DNA of 64,000 bases, from contig NZ_CP121682.1 in NCBI RefSeq assembly GCF_029760955.1, forward strand, positions 372,001 to 436,000, read 5' to 3'. This DNA comes from Streptomyces cathayae (GTDB lineage Bacteria; Actinomycetota; Actinomycetes; Streptomycetales; Streptomycetaceae). Shown here piece after piece: positions 1 to 8,241 of this stretch. The notes under the pieces were generated by a model that was not told the origin of the DNA, did not search any database, and was given only the letters and a program-made list of their open reading frames with translations. The first letter of the stretch is position 1; every line of letters starts with the position of its first letter. Both the position numbers and the translations under genes were made by a program.

Positions 1-2
1 CC

Positions 3-263
3 TGGCACGCGGGACTGTCGTCGATGCTCACCTTCATCGTCGGCGGGCTGGTGCCGCTGCTCGCGATCCTGCTGTCGCCGAGGTCCATCGCCGTAGGGGT
101 CACGGTGGTGGCCGTGGTCCTCGCCCTCGCGGCGACCGGGTCGATCTCGGCCCACCTGGGCGGCGCGAACAAGTTCCGTGCGGTGGCACGCGTCATCGTC
201 GGCGGACTCGGGGCGATGGCCGTCACCTACGGCATCGGCCTGCTGGTCGGCACCCAGATCTGA
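3..263 (+). CDS. VIT1/CCC1 family transporter, C-terminal part
   Basis: This is the 3' end of a gene that begins before the window. The 86 visible residues form hydrophobic helices with the pattern GGLVPLLAILLSP and end in a glycine-rich helix (VIVGGLGAMAVTYGIGLLVG). This matches the last two to three membrane segments of VIT1/CCC1 iron or manganese transporters, which act in the cytoplasmic membrane. The metal-binding N-terminal part is not visible, so the substrate cannot be judged. The next gene follows after 67 bases in the same direction. Confidence 0.8.
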   Translation, partial: WHAGLSSMLTFIVGGLVPLLAILLSPRSIAVGVTVVAVVLALAATGSISAHLGGANKFRAVARVIVGGLGAMAVTYGIGLLVGTQI

Positions 264-330
264 CCGGACCCACAACCGTCGGGGCACGCACCTCCGTGCC
301 CTGCCCGGCAACCCGGAAAGGGGAAGGAAA

Positions 331-927
331 ATGTACGAGCTGCTCATCATCGCGGTGTTCGTGGCGACCCTGGCCGTGGTGGCGCTTCGGCCGCAGCGGG
401 CCGACGCCCACTGCGACACCATGGAAGGCCCCACGGCGAAGGACGGCGTGCGGGCACTGGAGTCCGCCGACCTCGATCACGCCCTGAAGTGGATCGCCCC
501 CGACGGGGAGACCGAACTGCGGGAGGTGTTCGAGCGCAGTCTCGCGGCCCGGAAGCTCGGCCCCGAGGCACAGGAGGTGGCCGACCGCTGGTTCCTGGAG
601 AACCTGGTCCGGATCCACCGCGCCGGCGAGGGCGCGGCCTTCACCGGCCTCCTGCCGGCGGGCACGCCGGTCGAGGAGAAGGTCGCCGCTGCCGACCGGA
701 GCGTCGACGAGGGCGATCTGCGGCCCCTGGCCGGCCTGATTCCCACCGAGCGCTGGCCGGAACTGGAGCGGAGGTTCGCGAAGGTGCTCGAGCACCGGGA
801 CTACGACCCGCACGACATGGACGCGGCCCGGGCCTATGTCGAGGCCTACGTGAACTTCTTCAAGTTCGCCGAGGGACACGACCACGACCACGCGCACGCC
901 CACGCCGGGCACGGGCACGGGCACTGA
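331..927 (+). CDS. DUF6448 family protein with His-rich tail
   Basis: A 198-residue protein of the DUF6448 family, whose function is unknown. The first 20 or so residues form a hydrophobic segment that could be a membrane anchor or uncleaved signal. The family core follows (HCDTMEGP, RKLGPEAQEVADRWF, RIHRAGEGA). The last 16 residues alternate His with Asp, Ala or Gly (HDHDHAHAHAGHGHGH), a probable divalent-metal-binding tail. ATG 331 is preceded by AAGGGGAAGGA. It follows the VIT1-type metal transporter and may be co-transcribed with it, which would fit a metal-handling role; this is inference. Confidence 0.85.
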   Translation: MYELLIIAVFVATLAVVALRPQRADAHCDTMEGPTAKDGVRALESADLDHALKWIAPDGETELREVFERSLAARKLGPEAQEVADRWFLENLVRIHRAGEGAAFTGLLPAGTPVEEKVAAADRSVDEGDLRPLAGLIPTERWPELERRFAKVLEHRDYDPHDMDAARAYVEAYVNFFKFAEGHDHDHAHAHAGHGHGH

Positions 928-941
928 AGGCGGGAGCGGTC

Positions 942-1486
942 ATGGACTACGCCCTCTACGCCGTCTCCGCCGTGGTCGCGGCCCTGCTGGCCGTGTCCGT
1001 GGGACGGGTGGCGCGGCGTCGGCTCGGCTTCGTGACCAAGGTCGAGTCCGAGTCCATGGCACCCACCCTGGCGCCGGGCCGGCGACTGCCGCCGCCCGGC
1101 GCCCCTGTGTCTCCCGGCCGGTCCGGCGCGGTGACATCGTGGTCGTCCGCTCGGCCGAGCTGGACCGGGTGGTCGTCAAGCGGGTGATCGGGCTCCCCGG
1201 TGAGCACGTGGACGTCTCCGCCGACGAGGTCCGGGTGGACGGCAGGCCGCTGTCCGAGCCGTACGTCGTCCGGCGGGGCGGTCGGTCCGGCAGCTTCGAC
1301 GTGCCGGACGGCCATCTGTTCCTGCTCGGCGACAACCGCGCCCGGTCGAGCGACAGCCGCAGCTGGCGACAGCCCTGCCTGCCGATCAGCGCCCTGCTGG
1401 GCACCGTCCTCCTCAGGCCGAGGCGACCCGTCGCAACGCCTGCCGATCGAGGATATCGACCCGCCGGCTCGGGCCGAGCCGGATGA
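942..1486 (+). pseudogene. signal peptidase I (S26), frameshifted
   Basis: Type I signal peptidase split over two frames. The first frame gives an N-terminal membrane helix and the nucleophile box (ESESMAPTLAPG, Ser of SMAPT). From about base 1140 a second frame gives the rest: DIVVVRS, the general-base Lys in VVVKRVIGLPGE, and the C-terminal box GDNRARSSDSR. Adding one G near base 1088 (CTG|CCG to CTGGCCG) restores a continuous protein, so a single-base deletion or sequence error is the simplest explanation. All catalytic boxes are intact. The 3' end overlaps the convergent Crp-type gene by 74 bases. Confidence 0.8.
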
Positions 1487-2096
1487 CTCCGGCCTCCTGC
1501 AGCGCGCCGAGCCGACGGCTCAGCGTCTCCGCGGTGGTGCCGAGGTAAGAGGCCAGCTCCTTCTTGGTGGTGGGCAGTCGGAAGTCCGTGCCGCCGGCCT
1601 CGTCCGCCAGGTGCAGCAGCTGCTGGGCCAGCCGCTGCCGGACCGACTTCCCGCTGAGCGCCGACACCATCTCCTCGGCCGTTCCCAGCCGGTCGGACAC
1701 GGCCCGCAGCATCTGCACCGCCACCGACGGATGCTGCCCGAGCAGCCCGGTGAACCGCGCCCGGTCGATCACACAGAGCTCACTCGGCTGGAGCGCGACC
1801 GCGAAGTGATCGGTGGTCGTGTCCGCGAGAAGCGCGGTCTCGCCGAGGAAGTCCCCCGGAGACATCAGCCGGATCAGCTGTTCGTTCCCGGACTCGGTGA
1901 GCCGGTAGACCTTGACCAGCCCGCGGTGCACGATGAACAACCCGGTGCGGTCCCCGGGGCCGTAAATGCGCTCGTCGCGCTGGTACGGACGCGTCACCGC
2001 CGCGGACGCGACCCGGTGCTGTGCGGCTTCGGGCAGGTCCGCGAAGAGCCGCACCGTCTGGACGAAGTGCAACCGGTGGTCGTGTCCGTCGCCCAT
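1413..2096 (-). CDS. Crp/Fnr family transcriptional regulator
   Basis: A 227-residue regulator. Residues 10-130 form a cyclic-nucleotide-binding-type beta-barrel (GLFIVHRGLVKVYR, SPGDFLGETALLAD). A dimerisation helix follows, then a winged helix-turn-helix (TTKKELASYLGTTAETLSRRL) near the C-terminus. It lacks the N-terminal cysteine cluster of oxygen-sensing Fnr, so the effector is unknown. ATG 2096 has a strong GAGGGAGGG upstream. It is transcribed divergently from the zinc alcohol dehydrogenase at 2271, which makes that promoter a likely target. Comparable Crp-type genes lie in stress and hypoxia gene islands of other streptomycetes. Confidence 0.9.
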   Translation of the reverse strand: MGDGHDHRLHFVQTVRLFADLPEAAQHRVASAAVTRPYQRDERIYGPGDRTGLFIVHRGLVKVYRLTESGNEQLIRLMSPGDFLGETALLADTTTDHFAVALQPSELCVIDRARFTGLLGQHPSVAVQMLRAVSDRLGTAEEMVSALSGKSVRQRLAQQLLHLADEAGGTDFRLPTTKKELASYLGTTAETLSRRLGALQEAGVIRLGPSRRVDILDRQALRRVASA

Positions 2097-2270
2097 CGTC
2101 ACCCTCCCTCGCTCCCACCCCGTCGTGGCGGGGATCGCGTTGCGTGACGACACCGTATGCCAGGCCACCCGGCCGACCACCCCGGCCGATGTGGTTCCCG
2201 TGTTGCCGGGGAGGCTTCGGGGGGTGACGGTGGAGAGGAACCGGCGAGGGGGACGAGGGAGGCAGCGGGC

Positions 2271-3317
2271 ATGCGAGGACTCGTCTACCACGGTCCCGCC
2301 CGGACCTCCTGGGACACGGTGCCGGACCCGGTGCTCGAGGCCGACACCGACGCGATCGTGCGCGTCGACGCGACCACCGTCTGCGGCAGCGACCTGCACA
2401 TCCGGCAGGGCGACCTCGCCGAGGTGAAACCGGGAACGGTCCTCGGCCACGAGGCCGTCGGCGAGGTGGTGGAGGCCGGCAGCAAGGTGCACAGCCGGCG
2501 TCCCGGACAGCAGGTGATCGTGTCGGCCGTCTCGGCCTGCGGGCACTGCCCGTCCTGCCGCGACACCCTGTACGGGCAGTGCCGCGGGGGCGGCGGGTGG
2601 ATCCTGGGCAACACCGTCCACGGCACGCAGGCCGAGTTCGTCCGCGTCCCCTTCGCCGACCACTCCACACACCGGCGGCCCTTGGACCTCCCCCTGGACG
2701 AGGCGGTCCTGCTCGCCGAGCTCCTGCCCACCGCCTACGAGGTCGGGGTGCGCAACGGGCACGTGGGCCCGGGCGACACCGTGGTCGTGGTGGGCGCGGG
2801 ACCGGTGGGGCTGGCCGCCGTCCTGGTCGCCCGGCTCTACTCGCCGCGCCGGATCGTCGCGGTGGACCTGTCCCGCCCCCGGCTGGCGGCCGCCGCCCGG
2901 CTGGGGGCCGACGCCGCCGAACTGCCCGGCCGGATGGTCGCCGAACTGTCCGAGGGGCCCGGCGCCGACGTGGTCATCGAGGCCGCGGGCACCCCGGACG
3001 GCTTCGTCCTGGCGACCCGCGTGGTGCGCGCGGGAGGGCACATCGCCAACATCGGCATGCCCGGCAGGCCGGCCACCCTGCACCTGGAGGCCCTGTGGCG
3101 CAAGAACGTGACGATCAGCACCGGCCAGGTCGACACCTCCTCCACCCCGTGGCTGCGCGACCTGCTGCTCTTCAAACGGCTGGCGGCCGCCCCCCTGGTC
3201 ACCCACCGGTTCTGCCTCGAGCGCATGGAGGACGCCTACGAGGTCTTCGCGCACGGTCCGGACACCGGCGCCCTCAAGGTCGTGCTGCACCGCGAGACAC
3301 CGGAACCACCCCGGTAG
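2271..3317 (+). CDS. zinc-dependent alcohol dehydrogenase (paralogue 1)
   Basis: A 348-residue medium-chain dehydrogenase. Catalytic zinc ligands are visible in TTVCGSDLH and GHEAVGE. A structural-zinc cysteine cluster lies in CGHCPSCRDTLYGQC. The Rossmann motif is VVVVGAGPVGLAAV. It should oxidise an alcohol or reduce an aldehyde with NAD(P)H in the cytoplasm; the substrate is not evident. The short sequence CRGGGGWILG after the cysteine cluster is shared with the second copy at 11497-12567, so the two are paralogues. The start at 2271 fits the family N-terminus (MRGLVYHGP) and follows GGGAGG. Confidence 0.92.
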   Translation: MRGLVYHGPARTSWDTVPDPVLEADTDAIVRVDATTVCGSDLHIRQGDLAEVKPGTVLGHEAVGEVVEAGSKVHSRRPGQQVIVSAVSACGHCPSCRDTLYGQCRGGGGWILGNTVHGTQAEFVRVPFADHSTHRRPLDLPLDEAVLLAELLPTAYEVGVRNGHVGPGDTVVVVGAGPVGLAAVLVARLYSPRRIVAVDLSRPRLAAAARLGADAAELPGRMVAELSEGPGADVVIEAAGTPDGFVLATRVVRAGGHIANIGMPGRPATLHLEALWRKNVTISTGQVDTSSTPWLRDLLLFKRLAAAPLVTHRFCLERMEDAYEVFAHGPDTGALKVVLHRETPEPPR

Positions 3318-3339
3318 CGCGGGGCCGGCAGCCCCGCGC
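3317..3339. terminator. hairpin between convergent genes
   Basis: A perfect 9-bp stem (GCGCGGGGC / GCCCCGCGC) with a 5-base loop begins at the stop codon of the dehydrogenase and ends 8 bases before the end of the convergent CBS-domain gene. It could terminate both. Confidence 0.65.
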
Positions 3340-3347
3340 GCCCTCCC

Positions 3348-4010
3348 TCACCGCGGTTCGCCCGACGATCCGTTCGCCGGCTGGAACGTGACGTCGACGA
3401 CCCCCTCGACGGCGCGTATCGCGCGGGCGACGACGGGCACCAGCGAGGTGTCCCGGATGCGGCCGGTGAGGGTGACGACACCGTCGAGGACCTCCACCTC
3501 CAGGGGCTCGAGCGGGGCCGGGAAGAGGGGAGCGACGACTTCCCTGCGGACCTCTTGGGCGAGTTCCTCGTCCGTCCGCAGGAAGACCTTCAGCAGGTCG
3601 ACCCGGCTGACGACGCCTTCGAGCAGCCCTTCGCGGCTCACGACGGGCAGCCGCTTGACCTTGCGCTGAGCCATGATGCGGGCCGCCTGCGCGACGGAGG
3701 CGTCGGCGTGGACGGTGACGGCCGGGGTGCTCATCAGCTCTCCGGCGGTCAGTGCCCCCGCCTTGGCCAGGTCGGGCAGGCGGCTCCGCTGCATGAACCG
3801 GTCGGGGTCGCTGTCGCGGAACTCCTGCTTGGGCAGCAGATCGGCCTCGGAGACGACGCCGACGACTCGGCCCTCGCCCTCCAGCACCGGCAGGGCGCTC
3901 ACCTTCCACTGCTCGATGAGCCGGACGATCTCCTTGAACGGGGCGTCGCGGCCGACGGCCACGACGGTGTGAGACATCACGTCGCTCACGGTGTACGGGC
4001 TGCCGTTCAT
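3348..4010 (-). CDS. CBS-pair and BON domain protein
   Basis: A 220-residue soluble protein. Two CBS motifs (residues 8-65 and 88-145; VVGVVSEADLL, GVVSRVDLL) would form a Bateman module that binds an adenine nucleotide. A BON domain follows (residues 150-210; VEVLDGVVTLTGRI). CBS proteins of this kind include hypoxic response protein 1 of the mycobacterial dormancy regulon. The neighbouring cyclic-nucleotide-binding protein and universal stress protein suggest a role in sensing energy status; this is inference from context. ATG 4010 gives the usual family start (MNGSPYTVSDVMS). Confidence 0.9.
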   Translation of the reverse strand: MNGSPYTVSDVMSHTVVAVGRDAPFKEIVRLIEQWKVSALPVLEGEGRVVGVVSEADLLPKQEFRDSDPDRFMQRSRLPDLAKAGALTAGELMSTPAVTVHADASVAQAARIMAQRKVKRLPVVSREGLLEGVVSRVDLLKVFLRTDEELAQEVRREVVAPLFPAPLEPLEVEVLDGVVTLTGRIRDTSLVPVVARAIRAVEGVVDVTFQPANGSSGEPR

Positions 4011-4090
4011 GGGGTTCCCCTCGGGTGGTCGGGTGGTGGGTCGGCTCGTGGCCGCCGGGGCCGGGGCGTACGGCACGGGGAACTCGGCCG

Positions 4091-4543
4091 TCACCTGCTC
4101 CCGCTGCCGTAGGGAGCGTACAGATCGAGCAGCCGGACGCGGGTCGCGTGCAGTCGCTGGGCGACCACCCGGCCGACCCACACGGCGATCGCGCGGCCGA
4201 ACTCGGGGTCCTCGGCGCACTGTGCCCGCACGGCCTGGGCGTCGAACTCCCAGGCCCGCAGCGGGCTGGTGGTCTCGGCGCCCAGGAGCCACAGGTGGGG
4301 CGGGAAGTGCCAGGAGCAGCCGACCAGTTCACCGTGACCCAGCGAATCGATCACGGCCGCGCGGCGGCCAGGGACCTGCAGATCGAGGGCGACGGTACCG
4401 GTCCGGATGATCCAGAACCGGTCGGCCCGCTGCCCCTCCTCGAACAGACGGGCTCCGATGTCGAAGGAGACCTCGCGGGCGTGCCCCATCAGCCGCTCGC
4501 GGTACTCGGCCGGGAGACCGGCGGCCAGAGTGGTGGTTGTCAT
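4091..4543 (-). CDS. cyclic nucleotide-binding domain protein
   Basis: A 150-residue single-domain protein with a Crp-like beta-roll (FEEGQRADRFWIIRTGTVAL, GHGELVGCSW) and a long C-terminal helix, but no DNA-binding domain. It probably senses a small ligand or binds a partner. ATG 4543 is preceded by AAGGGAG. It reads in the same direction as the CBS-BON gene 80 bases downstream and may form a two-gene operon with it. The intergenic region to the divergent stress-protein gene carries three candidate OsdR/DevR-type boxes. Confidence 0.88.
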   Translation of the reverse strand: MTTTTLAAGLPAEYRERLMGHAREVSFDIGARLFEEGQRADRFWIIRTGTVALDLQVPGRRAAVIDSLGHGELVGCSWHFPPHLWLLGAETTSPLRAWEFDAQAVRAQCAEDPEFGRAIAVWVGRVVAQRLHATRVRLLDLYAPYGSGSR

Positions 4544-4657
4544 GTTCTGTCTCCCTTCGCGCCTGCCGTCGCAGTCGAACGGCGGCCTCTGTCGGCCGTA
4601 ACGACAGCGTGTGCCCGACCGGCTCGGAACACCACGGGCCGACCGGGCCTCGTTCGA

Positions 4658-4746
4658 GGGCCCTTCGGCCCCACCGGGCAAAAACACCGGCCCTCCGCCG
4701 TTCCCGGACGGGGCCTGATGGCCCCCGGGTGGGGACCTGGGGCCCC
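4658..4746. promoter_or_regulatory. three OsdR/DevR-like boxes
   Basis: Three GC-rich imperfect palindromes lie between the divergent cyclic-nucleotide-binding and universal-stress-protein genes: GGGCCCTTCGGCCC (4658-4671), GGGGCCTGATGGCCCC (4710-4725) and GGGGACCTGGGGCCCC (4731-4746). They resemble the mycobacterial DevR box (GGGAC-nnn-GTCCC type) and match related sites at 5764, 10721, 11293 and 12702. Assignment to OsdR is inference; no osdR or osdK gene lies in this window. Confidence 0.5.
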
Positions 4747-4814
4747 TGCGCACGCGCTGCCTTCGGGGCGACGCTGGTGGCGAGGGGGAAGGCCTTGTTC
4801 TGGAGGTGCATGTC

Positions 4815-5690
4815 ATGCTGTCGCCCGTTGTCGTCGGCGTCGACGGTTCCGCCGAAAGCCTGGCAGCCGCCGAGTGGGCGGCCCACGAGGCCGTGCGCCG
4901 CGGGCGGGCCCTGCGGCTGCTGCACGCGCGCAGCTGGCACCCGGACCAGGAGCGGGCGGAGAGCGCGCAGGCGAGCGAGCGGCACCTGGCGCGGCGGGTC
5001 CTGCGGGAGGCGGAGGACCGCGTCCGCGCCGTGTGCCCCGAGGTGCCGTTGCACGCCGAGCAGGTCGCGGGACCGGCGACCGCCGCCCTGGTGGAGGCGG
5101 CGGACGGCGCCGACCTGCTGGTGCTGGGCTCGCGCGGGCTGGGGCGCGTCACCGGTCTGCTCCTGGGGTCGGTCGCGCTCGGCGTGGTGGCGAAGGCCAC
5201 CCGGCCCGTCGTCCTGGTACGGGCCGGTACGGCCGGGGCAGAGCAGGCGGCCGGCACCGGGCGGCGGGACGTGGTCCTCGGCGTCGACGTCACGGAACCG
5301 TGCGACGAGGTGATCGCGTTCGCCTTCGAAGCGGCCCGCCTGCGGCACGCGCGGCTGAGGGTCCTGCACGCCTGGCGCGTGCCCGGCCCGCTCACCCTGG
5401 GCCCCGGCGAGGTGGGCCTGGTGGGCGGTCCGCAGCGGGCCGAGGAGTGGCTGGGCTTCCTGTCCGCCGTGCTCCAGGTGTGGCGCGAGAAGTACCCCGA
5501 GGTCGAGGTCCTTCAGAGCGTGGTCGAGGGCAAGCCCGCAGACACCCTGGTGAAGGCGGCGTCCGGAGCGGAACTGCTGGTCGTCGGAGACCGGCTCACC
5601 GACCGCCGGGGGATACCGCGCACCGGCCCGGTCACCCACGCCGTGATCCACCGCGTCGGCTGCCCGGTGGTGATCGTGCCGCACGACTGA
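4815..5690 (+). CDS. universal stress protein, two tandem Usp domains
   Basis: A 291-residue protein with two Usp domains (about residues 1-140 and 150-291). The first has the ATP-binding pattern: VVVGVDGS at the N-terminus and GSRGLGR...LLLGSV later. The second is more divergent (VVLGVDVTEP, VVGDRLTDR). Tandem Usp proteins of this type include dormancy-regulon members in mycobacteria. ATG 4815 is chosen because GGAGG lies 8 bases upstream; a GTG at 4806 overlaps that site. Three candidate OsdR-type boxes lie 70-160 bases upstream. Confidence 0.92.
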   Translation: MLSPVVVGVDGSAESLAAAEWAAHEAVRRGRALRLLHARSWHPDQERAESAQASERHLARRVLREAEDRVRAVCPEVPLHAEQVAGPATAALVEAADGADLLVLGSRGLGRVTGLLLGSVALGVVAKATRPVVLVRAGTAGAEQAAGTGRRDVVLGVDVTEPCDEVIAFAFEAARLRHARLRVLHAWRVPGPLTLGPGEVGLVGGPQRAEEWLGFLSAVLQVWREKYPEVEVLQSVVEGKPADTLVKAASGAELLVVGDRLTDRRGIPRTGPVTHAVIHRVGCPVVIVPHD

Positions 5691-6263
5691 CGGCGCACCG
5701 GCGGGCATCGCGCCGGGGTCCCCTCGTGTGCGGAGCTCCTGATTCCTGAAGGGCCGCTCATCAGGGACCTTCGGCCCTGTGCCCGATGCCTGCCGCCGTT
5801 CGATGGTGGGAGGTGAAGCGACCGGCGATCCGCCAGAGGCCCGGCGACGAGTCCACTCGGCGCCCCGCGCGTCCGGTCCGCTGCCACCGCGCAGGGGACC
5901 GGCGCCGAGGGGAGTCCGGTGGGATCCGTGGGGTCCGGCCGACTCCGCCGGTGACGCGGAAGAGGACCGGACGGGACCGGGAAGGTGGCGCTGATGTCCG
6001 ATGCGACGGCCACCGACCTGTACGGAGTGACGACGGCCATGTCCTGTCCGCGGGAGGGGACGGCCGGCCCGGCGACGTTCGGCCCGTTCGTCCGCGATCT
6101 GCCTGCCGAGCGGGGTTCCCTGTCCGCCGCGGGACTGGAGCCGGCCCTGGACCACCGGTCCGGCCCGCGGTGCACCGGCGACGCGCGAGCGGTGCCTGCG
6201 GGGCGGACCGCTCTTGCGGGAGAGCCCCAGCACGCCGGTCCGTACCGAGCCGAGGAGGAAGCG
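5691..6263. other. intergenic stretch with candidate regulatory boxes
   Basis: No convincing gene is seen in these 573 bases. A box identical in form to those upstream of the stress protein, GGGACCTTCGGCCC, lies at 5764-5777. A weaker match, GGGGACGGCCGGCCCGG, lies at 6057-6073, and the same 17-mer recurs at 12720-12736 upstream of the second alcohol dehydrogenase. Confidence 0.45.
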
Positions 6264-6548
6264 ATGCCGCACACCGTGGAATGGAAGGTCCGCCTCTACC
6301 TCTTCGAGGACGGAAGAACGACGAGGGCCCGCGCGGTGGTCGACACCGGGACCACGGTGCTCACCGGCCACGGGGCCACCCGCCGGAATCCGGCGGACCC
6401 GGAGGTACCGGAGATCGGTGACGAGCTGGCGGCCGGCCGGGCCCTGCAGGACCTGGGCCAACAGCTGGTGGACATCGCCGAGCGCGACATCGAGGGCACG
6501 GGAGCGGCCGGGCCGGGCCCCCGTCCACCCGTCGGCTGGCCGGCCTGA
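6264..6548 (+). CDS. DUF1876 domain protein
   Basis: A 94-residue protein matching DUF1876, a small actinobacterial family whose fold resembles a double-stranded-RNA-binding domain. Visible family features are the opening strand (EWKVRLYLFEDGRTTRARA), the central GHGATRRNPADPEVPEIGDELA, and a C-terminal helix (ALQDLGQQLVDIAERDIE). The function is unknown. ATG 6264 has GAGGAGG upstream. The gene sits directly before the Hsp20 gene, and DUF1876 genes commonly occur in similar stress clusters. Confidence 0.88.
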   Translation: MPHTVEWKVRLYLFEDGRTTRARAVVDTGTTVLTGHGATRRNPADPEVPEIGDELAAGRALQDLGQQLVDIAERDIEGTGAAGPGPRPPVGWPA

Positions 6549-6687
6549 CCGCAGTCCGCGTCCCTGCCGGGGGCGACCCCGTGAGCCCGGCGCCTGCCGG
6601 GGAACCCGGCCCCGTGAGCGGCACACCCGTCTTCACCGACGGGTGCACTGCCGGTCCAGAAGTCCCAGAAGCCAAGGAGGATGACCG

Positions 6688-7155
6688 ATGACGCTTCCGA
6701 CACACCGCGGCAGGGGCTCGCTCTCCGGATGGGACCCCCTCCAGGAACTCGAGGACCTGCGCATCCGCGTGGATCAGCTCATGCACGCCTCCTTCCCCGG
6801 CCGTGGTTTTCCCGAGGCCGAGGCCGGGGAAGGGGCGTGGGCGCCGTTGGCCGACGTCGAGGACACCGAGGACGCCTACCTGATGGAGCTGGAACTTCCC
6901 GGCGTGGAGAAGGACCAGATCAGCGTGGAGGTCAACGACGGCGAGCTCGACATCCACGGCGAGATCAAGGAGAGGGAACGCACGGGTGTGGTCCGCCGGC
7001 AGACCCGGCACGTCGGGCGGTTCGACTACCGCACGAGTCTGCCTCCGAACATCGACACCGAGCACATCACCGCGGAACTGACCGGCGGGGTCCTCACGGT
7101 GCGCGTCCCCAAGACCCGGAAGACCAAGCCGCACCGCATCGAGATCACCGGCTGA
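6688..7155 (+). CDS. Hsp20/alpha-crystallin small heat-shock protein
   Basis: A 155-residue small heat-shock protein. The alpha-crystallin domain spans about residues 48-145 and contains ELPGVEKDQISVEVNDGEL and the conserved LTGGVLTVRVPK near its end. It should be an ATP-independent holdase in the cytoplasm. ATG 6688 is 7 bases after AAGGAGG; an ATG at 6681 abuts the same site and is less likely. An 8-bp hairpin (CACCCGTC/GACGGGTG, 6624-6645) lies in the leader. No HspR/HAIR or RheA-type operator was recognised. Together with the Acg-type gene downstream it recalls the hspX/acg pair of M. tuberculosis. Confidence 0.95.
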   Translation: MTLPTHRGRGSLSGWDPLQELEDLRIRVDQLMHASFPGRGFPEAEAGEGAWAPLADVEDTEDAYLMELELPGVEKDQISVEVNDGELDIHGEIKERERTGVVRRQTRHVGRFDYRTSLPPNIDTEHITAELTGGVLTVRVPKTRKTKPHRIEITG

Positions 7156-7223
7156 GGGCGGCGGGGCGGCCGACGCGCCGTCGGCTGCGACCGGCCGGTG
7201 CCCGCCCCTTCCGTTACCCGGCA

Positions 7224-7239
7224 GCCCTTCGTGAAGGGC
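7224..7239. terminator. hairpin after Hsp20 gene
   Basis: A perfect 7-bp stem with a 2-base loop (GCCCTTC GT GAAGGGC) lies 69 bases after the Hsp20 stop codon. It may terminate or attenuate transcription into the next gene. Confidence 0.4.
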
Positions 7240-7288
7240 GGGTCAGGAAGCAGTTGCCCATCGGTACCTTGAGGAAAGGGCGGCGATC

Positions 7289-8189
7289 ATGCGAGCTCAC
7301 CTCGGCGATCAACTCGTCATCGAAGGCCCGGCGACCGGCGCCCCCCGGCGCGACGGCGAGATCGTCAGACTCCACCACGAGGACGGCACCCCTCCCTACG
7401 ACGTGCGCTGGTCGGACACCCAGGCGGTGACACTCGTCTTCCCCGGCCCCGACGCCCACATCAAACACCTCGGACACCAACCCGAAACCGAAACCGAGAC
7501 CGGGGCCGGGGCCGGGGCCGGGGCGCCCCCGCCCGCCGGCGCACCCGACCCCGGCGACCTCGGCCGGCGGGTGGCCACCCGAACGCACCCGGCGGGGCCT
7601 GAGCCGGGAGGAGACGGCCCGCCGCGCCAGGATGGCACCGGACTACCTCGCCTACCTCGAGGAACACCCCGCCGATCCGAGCCCGGCGACCCTCCTCCGG
7701 CTGGCCGCGGCCCTGGGCACCAGCGTCCAGGCACTGCGCGGCAGCGGCGTCGACCTGCCGCCCGGCCGGGGCACCGCACTGCTCCACCCCGAACTGCGCG
7801 ACCTCGCACCACAGGAGTGCCGGGCCCTGCTGTCCACACACGGGGTGGGACGCATCGCGGTGACCACGCCCGAGGGGCCGGCGGTGGTCCCGGTGAACTA
7901 CGAGGTCCTCGACGACACGATCGCCTTCCGGACCGCTCCCGACTCCGTGCCCGCGGCGGCCGTGGGATCGGAGATCGCGTTCGAGGTCGACCATGTGGAC
8001 GACGCCATGAGCCGCGGCTGGAGCGTGCTCGCCGTCGGCCCCGCCCGGGTGGTCACCGAGCCCGACCAGGGGCGACGGCTCACCGAACGCGCCCACACCG
8101 CACCGTGGGCCGGGGACGGACGCGAGATGTGGGTGTCGATCCGGCCCACCCGCCTGACCGGACGCCGCATCACTCCGGCCGAACAGTGA
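7289..8189 (+). pseudogene. DUF1918-HTH-PPOX fusion, frameshifted
   Basis: Three modules are encoded. Residues 1-60 match DUF1918 (MRAHLGDQLVIEGP, YDVRWSDTQAVTLVFPGPDA). A low-complexity ETETETGAGAG linker follows, then an Xre-type helix-turn-helix (LSREETARRARMAPDYL, LRLAAALGTSVQAL) and a C-terminal pyridoxamine-5'-phosphate-oxidase-like flavin fold (GRIAVTTPEGPAVVPVNYEV). The reading frame breaks at 7582-7583. Removing one A from CCGAACGC restores TRRTRRGLSREE and joins all parts. No other damage is seen, so either a sequence error or very recent inactivation fits. It precedes the Acg-type gene. Confidence 0.8.
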
Positions 8190-8241
8190 GCGGCCACGGC
8201 ACCTGCCCACCACGCTCCGCCACTTCACGAAAGGAGCCCCT

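Noticed and set aside
1413..3290. A 625-residue reading of the Crp-type gene with a long N-terminal extension
   Set aside because: Only the last 227 residues match the family. The extension is antisense to the alcohol dehydrogenase, and ATG 2096 has a strong ribosome site.
4806..4814. GTG 4806 as start of the universal stress protein
   Set aside because: It overlaps the GGAGG ribosome site that serves ATG 4815, which also gives the standard family N-terminus.
6624..6645. An RNA thermometer in the Hsp20 leader
   Set aside because: The 8-bp hairpin does not pair with the ribosome site, so there is no support for a thermosensor role.
7490..7535. A 6-bp tandem repeat (ACCGAA, CCGGGG units)
   Set aside because: It encodes the low-complexity ETETET/GAGAG linker between DUF1918 and the helix-turn-helix domain and needs no other explanation.
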